Origin: Joyebacterum sp964521425
GTDB lineage: Bacteria; Joyebacterota; Joyebacteria; Joyebacterales; Joyebacteraceae
Assembly: GCA_964521425.1 (NCBI GenBank)
Contig: CAZFRO010000007.1
Span: forward strand, 1-64,000
Direction of reading: 5' to 3'
DNA length: 64,000 nucleotides
This document shows, in pieces, positions 51,832 to 59,248 of the stretch. The notes below the pieces were generated by a model. It was not told the DNA's origin and did not search any database. It saw only the letters and a program-made list of their open reading frames with translations. How positions within the stretch are numbered: the stretch's first letter is position 1; each line of letters begins with the position of its first letter. The translations under genes were made by a program, and so were the position numbers.

Positions 51832-52314
51832 CTACGCGGCCTTGACTCTCTTGTCCGCATTGAAGACCTTCCAGTAGTGCTCCTCGGCCGTCCCGGCTTC
51901 ATCCTCATCGAATCCCACGCGGATCATCACTCGCTCAACGAAGGCATCGGCGTCGCGCTCCTGGTTCCGCTTCTCCGCCCTCGCCAGATAGTAGTGACCC
52001 CATTCGTGCGCCACGAGGTACCAGACAGCCAGCACGACCGTCTCCGGGTCCGTACCGGTCATGTGATAGAGATTGTGGATGAAACCGAAGTCGTAGACGG
52101 GGATGACGGCCTTGTACTCGTCATCGGTCAGCGTGACCTGCCCACCGGTGGTGTCCCAGTGGCGCAGCCGGAGCGAGCGCGAGGAGTAGCTGTCCCTGAT
52201 CTTGAGCGCCTTGTAGACGAGCGTTCCGACTTGGCTGTGAACGGTCGCCATGTATCGGAATCCCGACCGCACGCGCCGGACCCACTCCACTTCACTCTTG
52301 AGCTTCTTGCTCAA
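51832..52314 (-). CDS. small HEXXH zinc peptidase-like protein
   Basis: 160 residues from a TTG behind GAGGAGGAG. The zinc motif VAHEWGHYYL is followed after 13 residues by ERDADAFVERVMIR, a pattern (HEXXH then E/D in a helix with DAD) like the M48 and M78 (ImmA/IrrE) peptidases. No signal peptide or membrane helix is seen, so it is probably cytoplasmic. No repressor or mobile-element gene is next to it, unlike typical ImmA. Substrate unknown. Confidence 0.75.
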   Translation of the reverse strand: MSKKLKSEVEWVRRVRSGFRYMATVHSQVGTLVYKALKIRDSYSSRSLRLRHWDTTGGQVTLTDDEYKAVIPVYDFGFIHNLYHMTGTDPETVVLAVWYLVAHEWGHYYLARAEKRNQERDADAFVERVMIRVGFDEDEAGTAEEHYWKVFNADKRVKAA

Positions 52315-52394
52315 CGTCGCTCCTCCTCGCCCACAACATAGCACAGATCGCCGCCGGGAGACGGGTTGGCCTACGCAGGCGACCACAGAGAGAA

Positions 52395-52418
52395 GGGGCA
52401 GCGCAAGAGCGCCGCCCC
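52395..52418 (-). terminator. terminator hairpin of the MXAN_6640-like metalloprotease gene
   Basis: GGGGCAGCGC (52395-52404) pairs with GCGCCGCCCC (52409-52418) with one mismatch around a four-base loop. TTCTCT follows on the minus strand. Confidence 0.75.
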
Positions 52419-52452
52419 TCTCTTCATCAATCCACGAGAACACTAGAACACC

Positions 52453-54243
52453 CTACTTCAGCACGACCAGCTTGCCGAAGGCAGTGAGGCCGTCGACGTT
52501 CAGTCTGGCGAAGTAGACACCGGATGCAACCTTGCCCCCGGTGTTGTCCATGCCGTCCCAGTAGGCCAGCTTGTCGCCCGCAGCCATCTGTTCGTTCACG
52601 AGCGTCCTCACCTCACGGCCGTTGATATCGTAGATGGTCATCTCAACAGCTCCGCCGCCGTTCTGGATCGAGTAGGAGATCGAAGTTCCGGCGGTGAATG
52701 GGTTCGGACTCGCCGGCTTCAGAGCGAAGACATGAGCGTCGATGTCATCGACACCCGTGTCCACCTGCTCGGCGCTGAAGAGATACTCCATATCATCGTA
52801 GTTCGTGCTGCCATTGACAACGATCATCATGATGTAGTCGAGCGTATCCCAGCCGGCAACCGTAGTATCGCCGTTACCCCACGGGTTCAGGCTGATCTCA
52901 CCGAGGTGGTGGGTTCCGCCGGAGCCGAAGATGTCATCCCGCACACATAGGTCAGTCCAGTAGTCGAGCATGGCGAGCGACGGACCATCGAAGGAGAGGT
53001 GCAGACCGGTCCAGCCGTTGCCGGGGTTACTGAACTTGATCAGGTTGTACGCCATCGCATCCGGACGCATGGCGGTGTACGGCCCGACGTCAGAGATCGG
53101 ATACATGCTGAACGTCCTGGAGGTCGCGTTGAGCGGGAAGAACTGCCCCTCCTCATAGTGACCACCATCATATCGCGCGTTCGTGAAGAAGTTCCAGATG
53201 GCGAACTCGTGGAACTCCTCCGCGAGCGATGTCCCACGCGCCAGGAGCACGTTGTTCATGGCGACATACTCGCTCGACGTCTCCATCTCCCACCAGTTCT
53301 CGACGATGACGTCCTCGTGGACGTTCTCGCTGAGGTAGAAATTCCAGACGCATGTTCCGTACCAGCGCATGCCGCCTGAGGGGTTGTAGTCCAGCGACTG
53401 ATACGGGCTGTTGTAGTAGTAGTTTATGTAGCCCGTGTAGTCGTTGACGCTGTCGTACACGAGTTCCTCAGCCCACACCGACGTGCACTCTTTGTACCAG
53501 GTCGGCTCGTTGACATCGTGCGCGGCCTGCAGACCGTGACAGAACTCATGCGCCACAGTGATCTGGATGCACTCCGTCTGTGTGTGCCCGAATCCGCTGA
53601 AATCATGGTTCATGACGACGAAGCTCGTGGCATCGTTGGCAGGGCCACCGGGGGCATAGTAGGTAGCCTGGCAGTACCCGAAGAGACCCGCGCCAAGATC
53701 CTGGACGTAGATGTCGTAGAGGTCGTTCCCGCCACCACCGTCAGGGTCACTGCCGTCAGGGGGAGGTGAACGGAAGCCCATGACGTCGACCTCCTCAGTC
53801 CATGAGGTCTCTGCGGCCGTCATGATGTCATCGCGGAAACTCGTGTCCGGCCAACCATAGATCTTGTGCGCTCCCGATGTGTCGTAGTGGATGCGGAAGT
53901 GCGTGGTCTCGACATACGTCATGCACGACGGCCTCGCTCTCAGCCCACGGATCTCACCAGCGACCTCCTCAGGAAGCGTGGAGAGAACGCTCTCCAGTTC
54001 CTCGATCGTCGGCAGCCCGCACTTCTCTATCACGCCGCCGACGTACTCGTCCGGAACGAGTTCAGGCGCGTAGACAGAGTAGGCCTTGAGAAGGTACATC
54101 TCGGCGCGATCGATCACTCCACGCTCGAAGGCGTCCGTGATCACATGGCCCGTCGTCGCCTGCTCCACATCGAGCTTGGCGGAGCTCGCGACGGCCAGGA
54201 CGACCAGAATCGCCAGTGCCAGCACTGCAGTCAGCCTGCGCAT
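52453..54243 (-). CDS. secreted MXAN_6640-like metalloprotease with FlgD-type C-terminus
   Basis: 596 residues. Signal peptide MRRLTAVLALAILVVLAVAS. After a helical propeptide comes a zincin domain with His232, Glu233 and His236 in VAHEFCHGLQ; CTSVWAEELVYD about 25 residues later may supply the third ligand. The arrangement (MNHDFSGFG before the HEXXH, and YYNSP/YGTCVWNFYLSE after it) resembles the MXAN_6640 family of putative metalloproteases. The C-terminal 90 residues form the FlgD-type sorting domain (PASPNPFTAGTSISY, GKVASGVYFARLN). Its own promoter and terminator flank it. Confidence 0.9.
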   Translation of the reverse strand: MRRLTAVLALAILVVLAVASSAKLDVEQATTGHVITDAFERGVIDRAEMYLLKAYSVYAPELVPDEYVGGVIEKCGLPTIEELESVLSTLPEEVAGEIRGLRARPSCMTYVETTHFRIHYDTSGAHKIYGWPDTSFRDDIMTAAETSWTEEVDVMGFRSPPPDGSDPDGGGGNDLYDIYVQDLGAGLFGYCQATYYAPGGPANDATSFVVMNHDFSGFGHTQTECIQITVAHEFCHGLQAAHDVNEPTWYKECTSVWAEELVYDSVNDYTGYINYYYNSPYQSLDYNPSGGMRWYGTCVWNFYLSENVHEDVIVENWWEMETSSEYVAMNNVLLARGTSLAEEFHEFAIWNFFTNARYDGGHYEEGQFFPLNATSRTFSMYPISDVGPYTAMRPDAMAYNLIKFSNPGNGWTGLHLSFDGPSLAMLDYWTDLCVRDDIFGSGGTHHLGEISLNPWGNGDTTVAGWDTLDYIMMIVVNGSTNYDDMEYLFSAEQVDTGVDDIDAHVFALKPASPNPFTAGTSISYSIQNGGGAVEMTIYDINGREVRTLVNEQMAAGDKLAYWDGMDNTGGKVASGVYFARLNVDGLTAFGKLVVLK

Positions 54244-54304
54244 AGTTCTCCCTCCGTTTGGGGGTACTCACCCGGTATCTACGCATGTATCTTGCCAAGT
54301 ATCC

Positions 54305-54333
54305 ATTGTAACACAGCATAACCCGCGAAGCAA
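54305..54333 (-). promoter_or_regulatory. promoter of the MXAN_6640-like metalloprotease gene
   Basis: Minus strand TTGCTT (54328-54333), 17 bases, TACAAT (54305-54310). The leader is about 55 bases. Confidence 0.75.
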
Positions 54334-54376
54334 GAGTTTGGGGACACGCACACTCTCCTTTGATGCAGCGACGGTG

Positions 54377-54483
54377 TATCGGTCTCCGCGGAAGGCGGGG
54401 GGCTCATATCGGTCTCCGTGGAAGGCGCGGGGGGGCCTCTCAACCAGCGGTGCGGGGGGCCATATCGGTCTCCACCGACGGCG
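54377..54483 (+). repeat. three copies of a 21-base intergenic repeat
   Basis: TATCGGTCTCCGCGGAAGGC starts copies at 54377 and 54407 (20 of 21 identical) and a diverged copy at 54463 (17 of 21). They are separated by G-rich runs and fill much of the 360-base gap between the divergent metalloprotease and M50 genes. Confidence 0.8.
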
Positions 54484-54567
54484 CGAGGGCCCACAGAGCA
54501 CCCTCCGCCGAAGATGTGGGGCCGATTCAGCGATCTCCGCCGATTCCGCCGCACGACCGGCCCTCGC

Positions 54568-54596
54568 TTGACGGTCGGCGATTCCGGGCTCATAAT
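54568..54596 (+). promoter_or_regulatory. promoter whose start site coincides with the M50 ATG
   Basis: TTGACG (54568-54573), 17 bases, CATAAT (54591-54596). The expected first transcribed base is about 54603, next to the ATG at 54604, implying a leaderless mRNA. Confidence 0.6.
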
Positions 54597-54603
54597 GAGG
54601 ACT

Positions 54604-55776
54604 ATGAGAGCTTCCGGAGGTGGGCCGGCAGTCGCCGGCTTCTGGCGCAACCGCGGAATTCCCCTCTTCTCGGTCATGGGAATCCGTGTGGTTGCCGATT
54701 ACAGCTGGTTCCTGATAGTGGCCTTGATTGCGGGCAGCCTGAGTCTGGGCTGGTTCCCCAACGTCATCCCGGATCGGACCACCATCCAGTACGTCTCGCT
54801 CGGTCTCATCACAGCCTTCTTCTTCTTCGCTTCCGTCTTCGTGCACGAGCTGGCCCACAGTATCGTCTCTGTTCTGCACGGCATCCCGGTCAGGCGAATC
54901 ACCCTCTTCCTGTTCGGAGGCATCGCCGAGATAAGCAGGGAGCCGTCGGATCCGGCAACGGAGCTGAAGATCGCGCTGGCAGGACCCGTCGTGAGCGCCG
55001 TTCTGGCGACGATCTTCTGGGGTGTCGTCATACTCTTCGGCATTGGTAGAGCGCGACCCGCCGCGCAGTTCTCATTCCTCTACCTCGCCGTCTCCAACAC
55101 CTTCCTGCTGCTCTTCAATCTGCTGCCGGGACTCCCGCTTGATGGCGGACGTGTCCTGCGCGCCCTCGTCTGGCGCGCAACAGGAAACATGCGTCGTGCA
55201 ACCTACGTGGCAAGCATCGCGGGCAAGGCGCTCGCTGTGATCATGATAGCCGTTGGACTCCTTCTCATCCTCGCGACTCGTCAGATCATCAGTGGGCTCT
55301 GGCTCATCATGATCGCAATGTTCCTCAGACAGGCCGCCGATGCGAGCTACCGTCAAGCGGTCACCAATCATGCCTCGCAGAACATCAGAGTATGCGACGT
55401 CATGACGCGAGACGTTGTCATCGTTCAGGCGGATGCGACGCTCGCCGACCTCTTCGAGCGCAACTTCCTTCACCATCACTTCATCTGCTACCCGGTGATG
55501 AGCGCAGGTGTACTCGTGGGATACATCGGCATCAAGGATGTAGCACGTGTCGCAAGGGATGCCTGGGGACACACGAGCGTGGATGAGACCATGACGCGAC
55601 TCACGCCCGAGAACGTCCTCTCTCCAACCGACACGATCGCCTATGCAATCAGCGTGATGTCGGCAGGCGGTGGTGGAAGACTAGTGGTGGTTCAGGATGG
55701 AGAGCTCTCAGGGATCGTGACGCGAGGCGACATTATGAAGGGCTTGAGAACCCGGACCGGCCCTTCATCGAAATAG
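54604..55776 (+). CDS. M50 site-2-type membrane metalloprotease with CBS pair
   Basis: 390 residues. Six membrane helices; the zinc motif is in FVHELAHSIVSVLHG, and the second motif NLLPGLPLDGGRVLRAL supplies the aspartate ligand. Two CBS domains (about 255-375) follow: VCDVMTRDVVIVQADATLAD and ETMTRLTPENVLSPTDTIAY. This is the SpoIVFB-like group III of site-2 proteases, which cleave membrane-bound regulators; the CBS pair senses adenine nucleotides. ATG 54604 was preferred because the promoter points directly at it and no ribosome site is present; ATG 54595 is possible. Confidence 0.92.
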   Translation: MRASGGGPAVAGFWRNRGIPLFSVMGIRVVADYSWFLIVALIAGSLSLGWFPNVIPDRTTIQYVSLGLITAFFFFASVFVHELAHSIVSVLHGIPVRRITLFLFGGIAEISREPSDPATELKIALAGPVVSAVLATIFWGVVILFGIGRARPAAQFSFLYLAVSNTFLLLFNLLPGLPLDGGRVLRALVWRATGNMRRATYVASIAGKALAVIMIAVGLLLILATRQIISGLWLIMIAMFLRQAADASYRQAVTNHASQNIRVCDVMTRDVVIVQADATLADLFERNFLHHHFICYPVMSAGVLVGYIGIKDVARVARDAWGHTSVDETMTRLTPENVLSPTDTIAYAISVMSAGGGGRLVVVQDGELSGIVTRGDIMKGLRTRTGPSSK

Positions 55777-55840
55777 CGCCGGGGGAAACATGTCTCACAG
55801 CGGAGGTAGCGCCGCGGGGAGACGTGTTTCGGAGCGAACG
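55774..55840 (+). repeat. tandem 33-34-base repeat beginning at the M50 stop codon
   Basis: TAGCGCCG begins a unit at the stop codon (55774) and again at 55807. The units align over their whole length with one gap, and a third TAG follows at 55841. Each contains a small palindrome-like core (GAAACATGTCTC, GAGACGTGTTTC) that resembles GAAGACGCGTCTC in the repeat after the Cache-domain kinase. Confidence 0.75.
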
Positions 55841-55841
55841 T

Positions 55842-55876
55842 AGAGAGGGCGCACCCATGTTGGCTGCGCCCTCTCT
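55842..55876. terminator. bidirectional terminator between M50 and TetR genes
   Basis: AGAGAGGGCGCA (55842-55853) pairs perfectly over 12 bases with TGCGCCCTCTCT (55865-55876), between convergent genes. T-runs are absent on both sides. Confidence 0.7.
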
Positions 55877-55925
55877 CTGGATCTGATGTCTGCGGCGGCT
55901 TCTCACCACCTTGCCGCCCGCCTTC

Positions 55926-56528
55926 CTAGCTCCCCGAGATCTCCTTGCATGCCATTCCCATGAGGACGAAATCGGACAGCTCCTGTGCTTTCGCGCCCAG
56001 GTGATAGGAGCAGTCGGCAGCCACCCACTCGAGCACCACGTTCTGATATGCTCCGAATATCATGACCGCTGTGGCGACGGGATCGCACTCCCGGAATACC
56101 CCTGCCGAGACCCCGTCCTTCACAACACCCTCTATGATGTCCTTGTATACGCGGCTGCTCTTCTTCGCGACGGTCTTGATCATCTCCGAACTCTGCCTGA
56201 GCTGCGAGAGGAATATCGTCGCGCTCGAGGGGTTGCTCTCCATGAGCTCGAGCCCGATCGTGAGCAGGCGGCGTGTCTTGGCCTCCGGCCCGGCTACGGC
56301 GTCCACTCCATCCTTGAGACGGTGCATGTGAGAACCAAGAAACTCTTCGAAGACCGCCACGATCAGCATTTCCTTGCTGCTGAAATAGATGTAGATCGTC
56401 CCTGCGGCGACGCCGGCCGCATCCGCGATCTCGGATGTCGTCGTCCGATGATAGCCCTTCTCGCCGAACAATCTGGCGGCGGCATTGATGATTCGTTCTC
56501 TCTTGTTTCCAACACGCTTCCTCGCCAT
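55926..56528 (-). CDS. TetR-family transcriptional regulator
   Basis: 200 residues, ATG behind GGAGGTGGAG. The N-terminal helix-turn-helix is clear: RIINAAARLFGEKGYHRTTT, then IADAAGVAAGTIYIYFSSKE. The C-terminal domain resembles TetR_C of the FadR/YvdT kind (AVFEEFLGSHMHRLKDG). These repress their own or adjacent genes and release DNA on binding a ligand, often an acyl-CoA or lipophilic compound. No transporter or enzyme gene is next to it, so autoregulation is the simplest guess; an inverted repeat overlies its promoter. Confidence 0.93.
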   Translation of the reverse strand: MARKRVGNKRERIINAAARLFGEKGYHRTTTSEIADAAGVAAGTIYIYFSSKEMLIVAVFEEFLGSHMHRLKDGVDAVAGPEAKTRRLLTIGLELMESNPSSATIFLSQLRQSSEMIKTVAKKSSRVYKDIIEGVVKDGVSAGVFRECDPVATAVMIFGAYQNVVLEWVAADCSYHLGAKAQELSDFVLMGMACKEISGS

Positions 56529-56594
56529 GACTCCACCTCCACTCGCAGTTGACACCGTCAAGGGCGCCCAAGTCAGAAGCCGACTGATTCCCGG

Positions 56595-56643
56595 TTCACT
56601 TTGTTCTGCCTACGTGAATATGCTTCAACAACAGCCTAAGCAA
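56595..56643 (-). promoter_or_regulatory. TetR gene promoter with overlapping inverted repeat
   Basis: Minus strand TTGCTT (56638-56643), 17 bases, TATTCA (56615-56620). TTCAC (56595-56599) and GTGAA (56614-56618) form an inverted repeat around the predicted start near 56608, a possible operator. Confidence 0.45.
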
Positions 56644-56684
56644 GAAGGCTCTCGAAGGCAAGGAGGTTCTGGAACAAAATGAAC

Positions 56685-56730
56685 TACGGTCAGCGCCCGA
56701 GGCAAGGAGATGACTCGGACACTGACCGTA
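56685..56730 (-). terminator. hairpin after the PKD lipoprotein gene
   Basis: TACGGTCAG (56685-56693) pairs perfectly with CTGACCGTA (56722-56730), with an inner CGAG/CTCG pairing. On the minus strand ATTTTGTT follows. It ends transcription from 56800 before the TetR promoter. Confidence 0.65.
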
Positions 56731-56799
56731 TGAATAGGCGGGGCGGGTCAACCAGGGGTCGCAGCGCGGCGAACCAAAGGAGAGGAATCGCCGTCCAGG

Positions 56800-59109
56800 C
56801 TAGTGCTTCCCGCTAGTCAGACCCTTATCCCCGCCACCGCTTCTGGGTCTCCCCCTGAGTTCCGGCTTGATGATGTCGCCGAAGTCATGGACCAGGGGAA
56901 CCCCAAGCACGTAGCTGACAACGCGCGGCATCACATGACCGCTCGTCCAGTTGTTGTAGAAGCTGTGTTCCAGGGGCTGGGTGGTGACGATGACCCATCC
57001 CCCCTTGTAGTCGTACTCCACCAACGTCGGATGTCCTGCGTCGTCGACCGTGTACACGGTCGCGCCGTCCGGCAGGTTGCTGATGCCCTCGTGACTCGCG
57101 TACTGTCCGTAGAGCTCGCCCGGAAGCCCCTCAACGATCGGAGCGCCCGGCAGGGCGACGTAGTTGTACCAGGTCTCATACTCGGCAAGCTCTATGGCGC
57201 CGGGCAGGATGATGCCGGCACTCGCGATGGACCCGCCGTTCCATCCAAGATCGCACGCCTCCCAGAAGATCGTGCCTCCGCCTGAAACAAACTGGAGGAA
57301 GCGCACCTGATTGTCAGCGTACTCATCATAGAACGACTGCGGCTGATCGTTCTGGATTATGATGAGATCCTCCCCTGGCGTAAGCGAGGCTGTTGCCATC
57401 TCCGAGGAGCCAAGGACTTCGTATTCGTTCGCGCCCGTGCCTTCTGTGAATTCCATTATCTCAAGCATCTGGTCGAGCACCGCCGGCACTTCAGGACCCC
57501 AGGGAATCGCGTCCCTGAAGATGATGATGTGAACTGCGTTGTCCTGACTCCCACCGACGTTGACCGTGTGGACAACGGTGTCGTTGAGGCTTAGGGGGTC
57601 CTTCACCTGCATCGCGACACTTTGCGCCCCTGCCTCCGCGAAGACGTGCTGCATCACCTTTTGTGTATCCCAATCGGTATCCCACTCACCGTCGTTGTCC
57701 CAGTCCCAGCGCACCTCGAGATCGACGGTCTCATCGTCAGGGTCGGTTGATGCCAGAGCGCTGAGTGAGAATGTAGATCCGGCCATCGCGAACGGTGGGC
57801 TCACCGTGAACACGGCCGTCGGCGGAGAGTGTGAGTCCACGTAGCTCATCACTCCGTCGAGTTGTGTGATCCGCTGCTGCTCCTGGGGGGTCTGCGTTAC
57901 CATGCGCGAGATAAGGGGCACTCGCGTCTCGCCTGCGGCTATCACTTCTGTCGAGAACGTGATACCGGACATGAGCCGGCTCAAGGCCTCTATGTAGTCC
58001 GCACAGTCAGCGCTCGGGCCCTCCCAGAACCAGGACGCGACCGCGTCGCTGTCTTGAGAGATGTTATCCAGAAGCACGTTGATGAAGCCGTATGTATCGT
58101 GTGCCGCCGTGCTCGATCCGAGTCTGTTGTCCCATCCGGAGAGATCAAGGTCCGCCGAGTCATGCTCGACGACTACGCCTGATCCCACTGCGACCATCTC
58201 GGCGATCGCCCGGCACGTGTTCATCACGGTTGCGAGACCGTCTGCAGTCTGGGGTTCGAAGGATCTGAAACTCGCGCTTGTGAGGGTCACGTCGTATGTG
58301 CCGTCGCCCAGATCGGGAGAACTTCGCGTTACGCTCGTGACATCAACGAGAGGCGGCCAGCCGGCCGAGATTCTCACCTTCTCTCTCGCCGAGTCGACGA
58401 GAACTAGAAGCGAGTCGGCGCTCCCAACGGTCTTGAAGACCGACGTGTAGTAGATAGGATCCCGGTTCACCCATGTGACGCTGCCGCCTGCCATGTCCTC
58501 GAGCCACGGATCCGACAGTGGAAGAGGATTGACCGTCCCGTCGTCGAGCGCATCCACGACGACCACACATGCCGCCTGCACGATCTCCGGCACTAGTTCG
58601 CTTGTCAGCGACCCGCCCGACGCGTTCGCGAGAACGGTCTCTATTGAGGTGACAAGGCGATCCCAGTCGTTCTTCTCCATCACCGATCCGGCCAGCGACG
58701 CACGGTCGCCGGATGAGAACAGGACAGTGAACGGATTGAGCATCGCCAACGCTGTTGCGGTTGATGCGGCATCAACAGTGATCGCATCGTCGGTCGATCC
58801 TACATAGGCGAGCACAAGCGGGATTCCGCCTGGATCCACCACAATGAGAACCTGATGGGAATCGGTGTCGGGGATGAGGACGGTGAACGTCCCGTCCGAC
58901 GCCAGGGTCGCGCCCTCGGCGAACGACAGGATCGTGAACTCCGCGAGGTCAACTCGAGACCCTTCCGGCAGCTCCACGGTTCCGTGGAGAGTCCGGGTTG
59001 GTATGACACCCCCATCTTGGGGATCGGAGGGACCGACCGTGCTTGAGCATGAAACAAGCAGAAGCGCGATCCCGAGAACGACAGCGGTCAGAGTTCTGGC
59101 ATTCCTCAT
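56800..59109 (-). CDS. lipoprotein with PKD and glutamine-amidotransferase-like domain
   Basis: 769 residues. A lipobox signal peptide ends at LLVSCSST, so Cys is lipidated. An unassigned region with long helices follows (about 90-470). A PKD domain begins at PPTAVFTVSPPFAMAGSTFS and includes VRWDWDNDGEWDTDWD. The last 220 residues form a flavodoxin/class I glutamine-amidotransferase-like fold (HIIIFRDAIPWGPEVPAVLD, then LLIIQNDQP-like strands and SGGGTIFWEACDLGWNGGS), without an obvious Cys-His-Glu triad in the usual spacing. Outer-surface or periplasmic location; function unknown. The ATG follows GAGGGGGTG. Confidence 0.82.
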   Translation of the reverse strand: MRNARTLTAVVLGIALLLVSCSSTVGPSDPQDGGVIPTRTLHGTVELPEGSRVDLAEFTILSFAEGATLASDGTFTVLIPDTDSHQVLIVVDPGGIPLVLAYVGSTDDAITVDAASTATALAMLNPFTVLFSSGDRASLAGSVMEKNDWDRLVTSIETVLANASGGSLTSELVPEIVQAACVVVVDALDDGTVNPLPLSDPWLEDMAGGSVTWVNRDPIYYTSVFKTVGSADSLLVLVDSAREKVRISAGWPPLVDVTSVTRSSPDLGDGTYDVTLTSASFRSFEPQTADGLATVMNTCRAIAEMVAVGSGVVVEHDSADLDLSGWDNRLGSSTAAHDTYGFINVLLDNISQDSDAVASWFWEGPSADCADYIEALSRLMSGITFSTEVIAAGETRVPLISRMVTQTPQEQQRITQLDGVMSYVDSHSPPTAVFTVSPPFAMAGSTFSLSALASTDPDDETVDLEVRWDWDNDGEWDTDWDTQKVMQHVFAEAGAQSVAMQVKDPLSLNDTVVHTVNVGGSQDNAVHIIIFRDAIPWGPEVPAVLDQMLEIMEFTEGTGANEYEVLGSSEMATASLTPGEDLIIIQNDQPQSFYDEYADNQVRFLQFVSGGGTIFWEACDLGWNGGSIASAGIILPGAIELAEYETWYNYVALPGAPIVEGLPGELYGQYASHEGISNLPDGATVYTVDDAGHPTLVEYDYKGGWVIVTTQPLEHSFYNNWTSGHVMPRVVSYVLGVPLVHDFGDIIKPELRGRPRSGGGDKGLTSGKH

Positions 59110-59190
59110 TACACACCCCCTCATCACATGCCTGGAGAAGCCCCAATGGGGGCCTACATGGGCATTTCGTTGCAAGGGGTGTTCCAGAAA

Positions 59191-59221
59191 GACCGGCTCC
59201 CCCATCAAGGGAGAGCCGGTC
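59191..59221 (-). terminator. intrinsic terminator of the M14 carboxypeptidase gene
   Basis: GACCGGCTC (59191-59199) pairs perfectly with GAGCCGGTC (59213-59221), and TTTCT follows on the minus strand. Confidence 0.85.
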
Positions 59222-59248
59222 ATGAAGTGCGTAAGTTGTTGTCTGTCG

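Noticed and set aside
51832..52314. ImmA/IrrE-type peptidase marking a mobile element
   Set aside because: No phage repressor, integrase or attachment-like repeat is nearby, and flanking genes are ordinary exported proteins. Only the HEXXH pattern is shared.
54377..54483. Repeats considered as a CRISPR array
   Set aside because: Only three short copies with unequal spacing (30 and 56 bases), no regular spacers and no cas genes.
54307..54677. Minus-strand open frames over the 21-base repeats encoding Pro/Thr-rich peptides
   Set aside because: They overlap the start of the well-supported M50 gene and have no ribosome site; the composition follows from the repeats.
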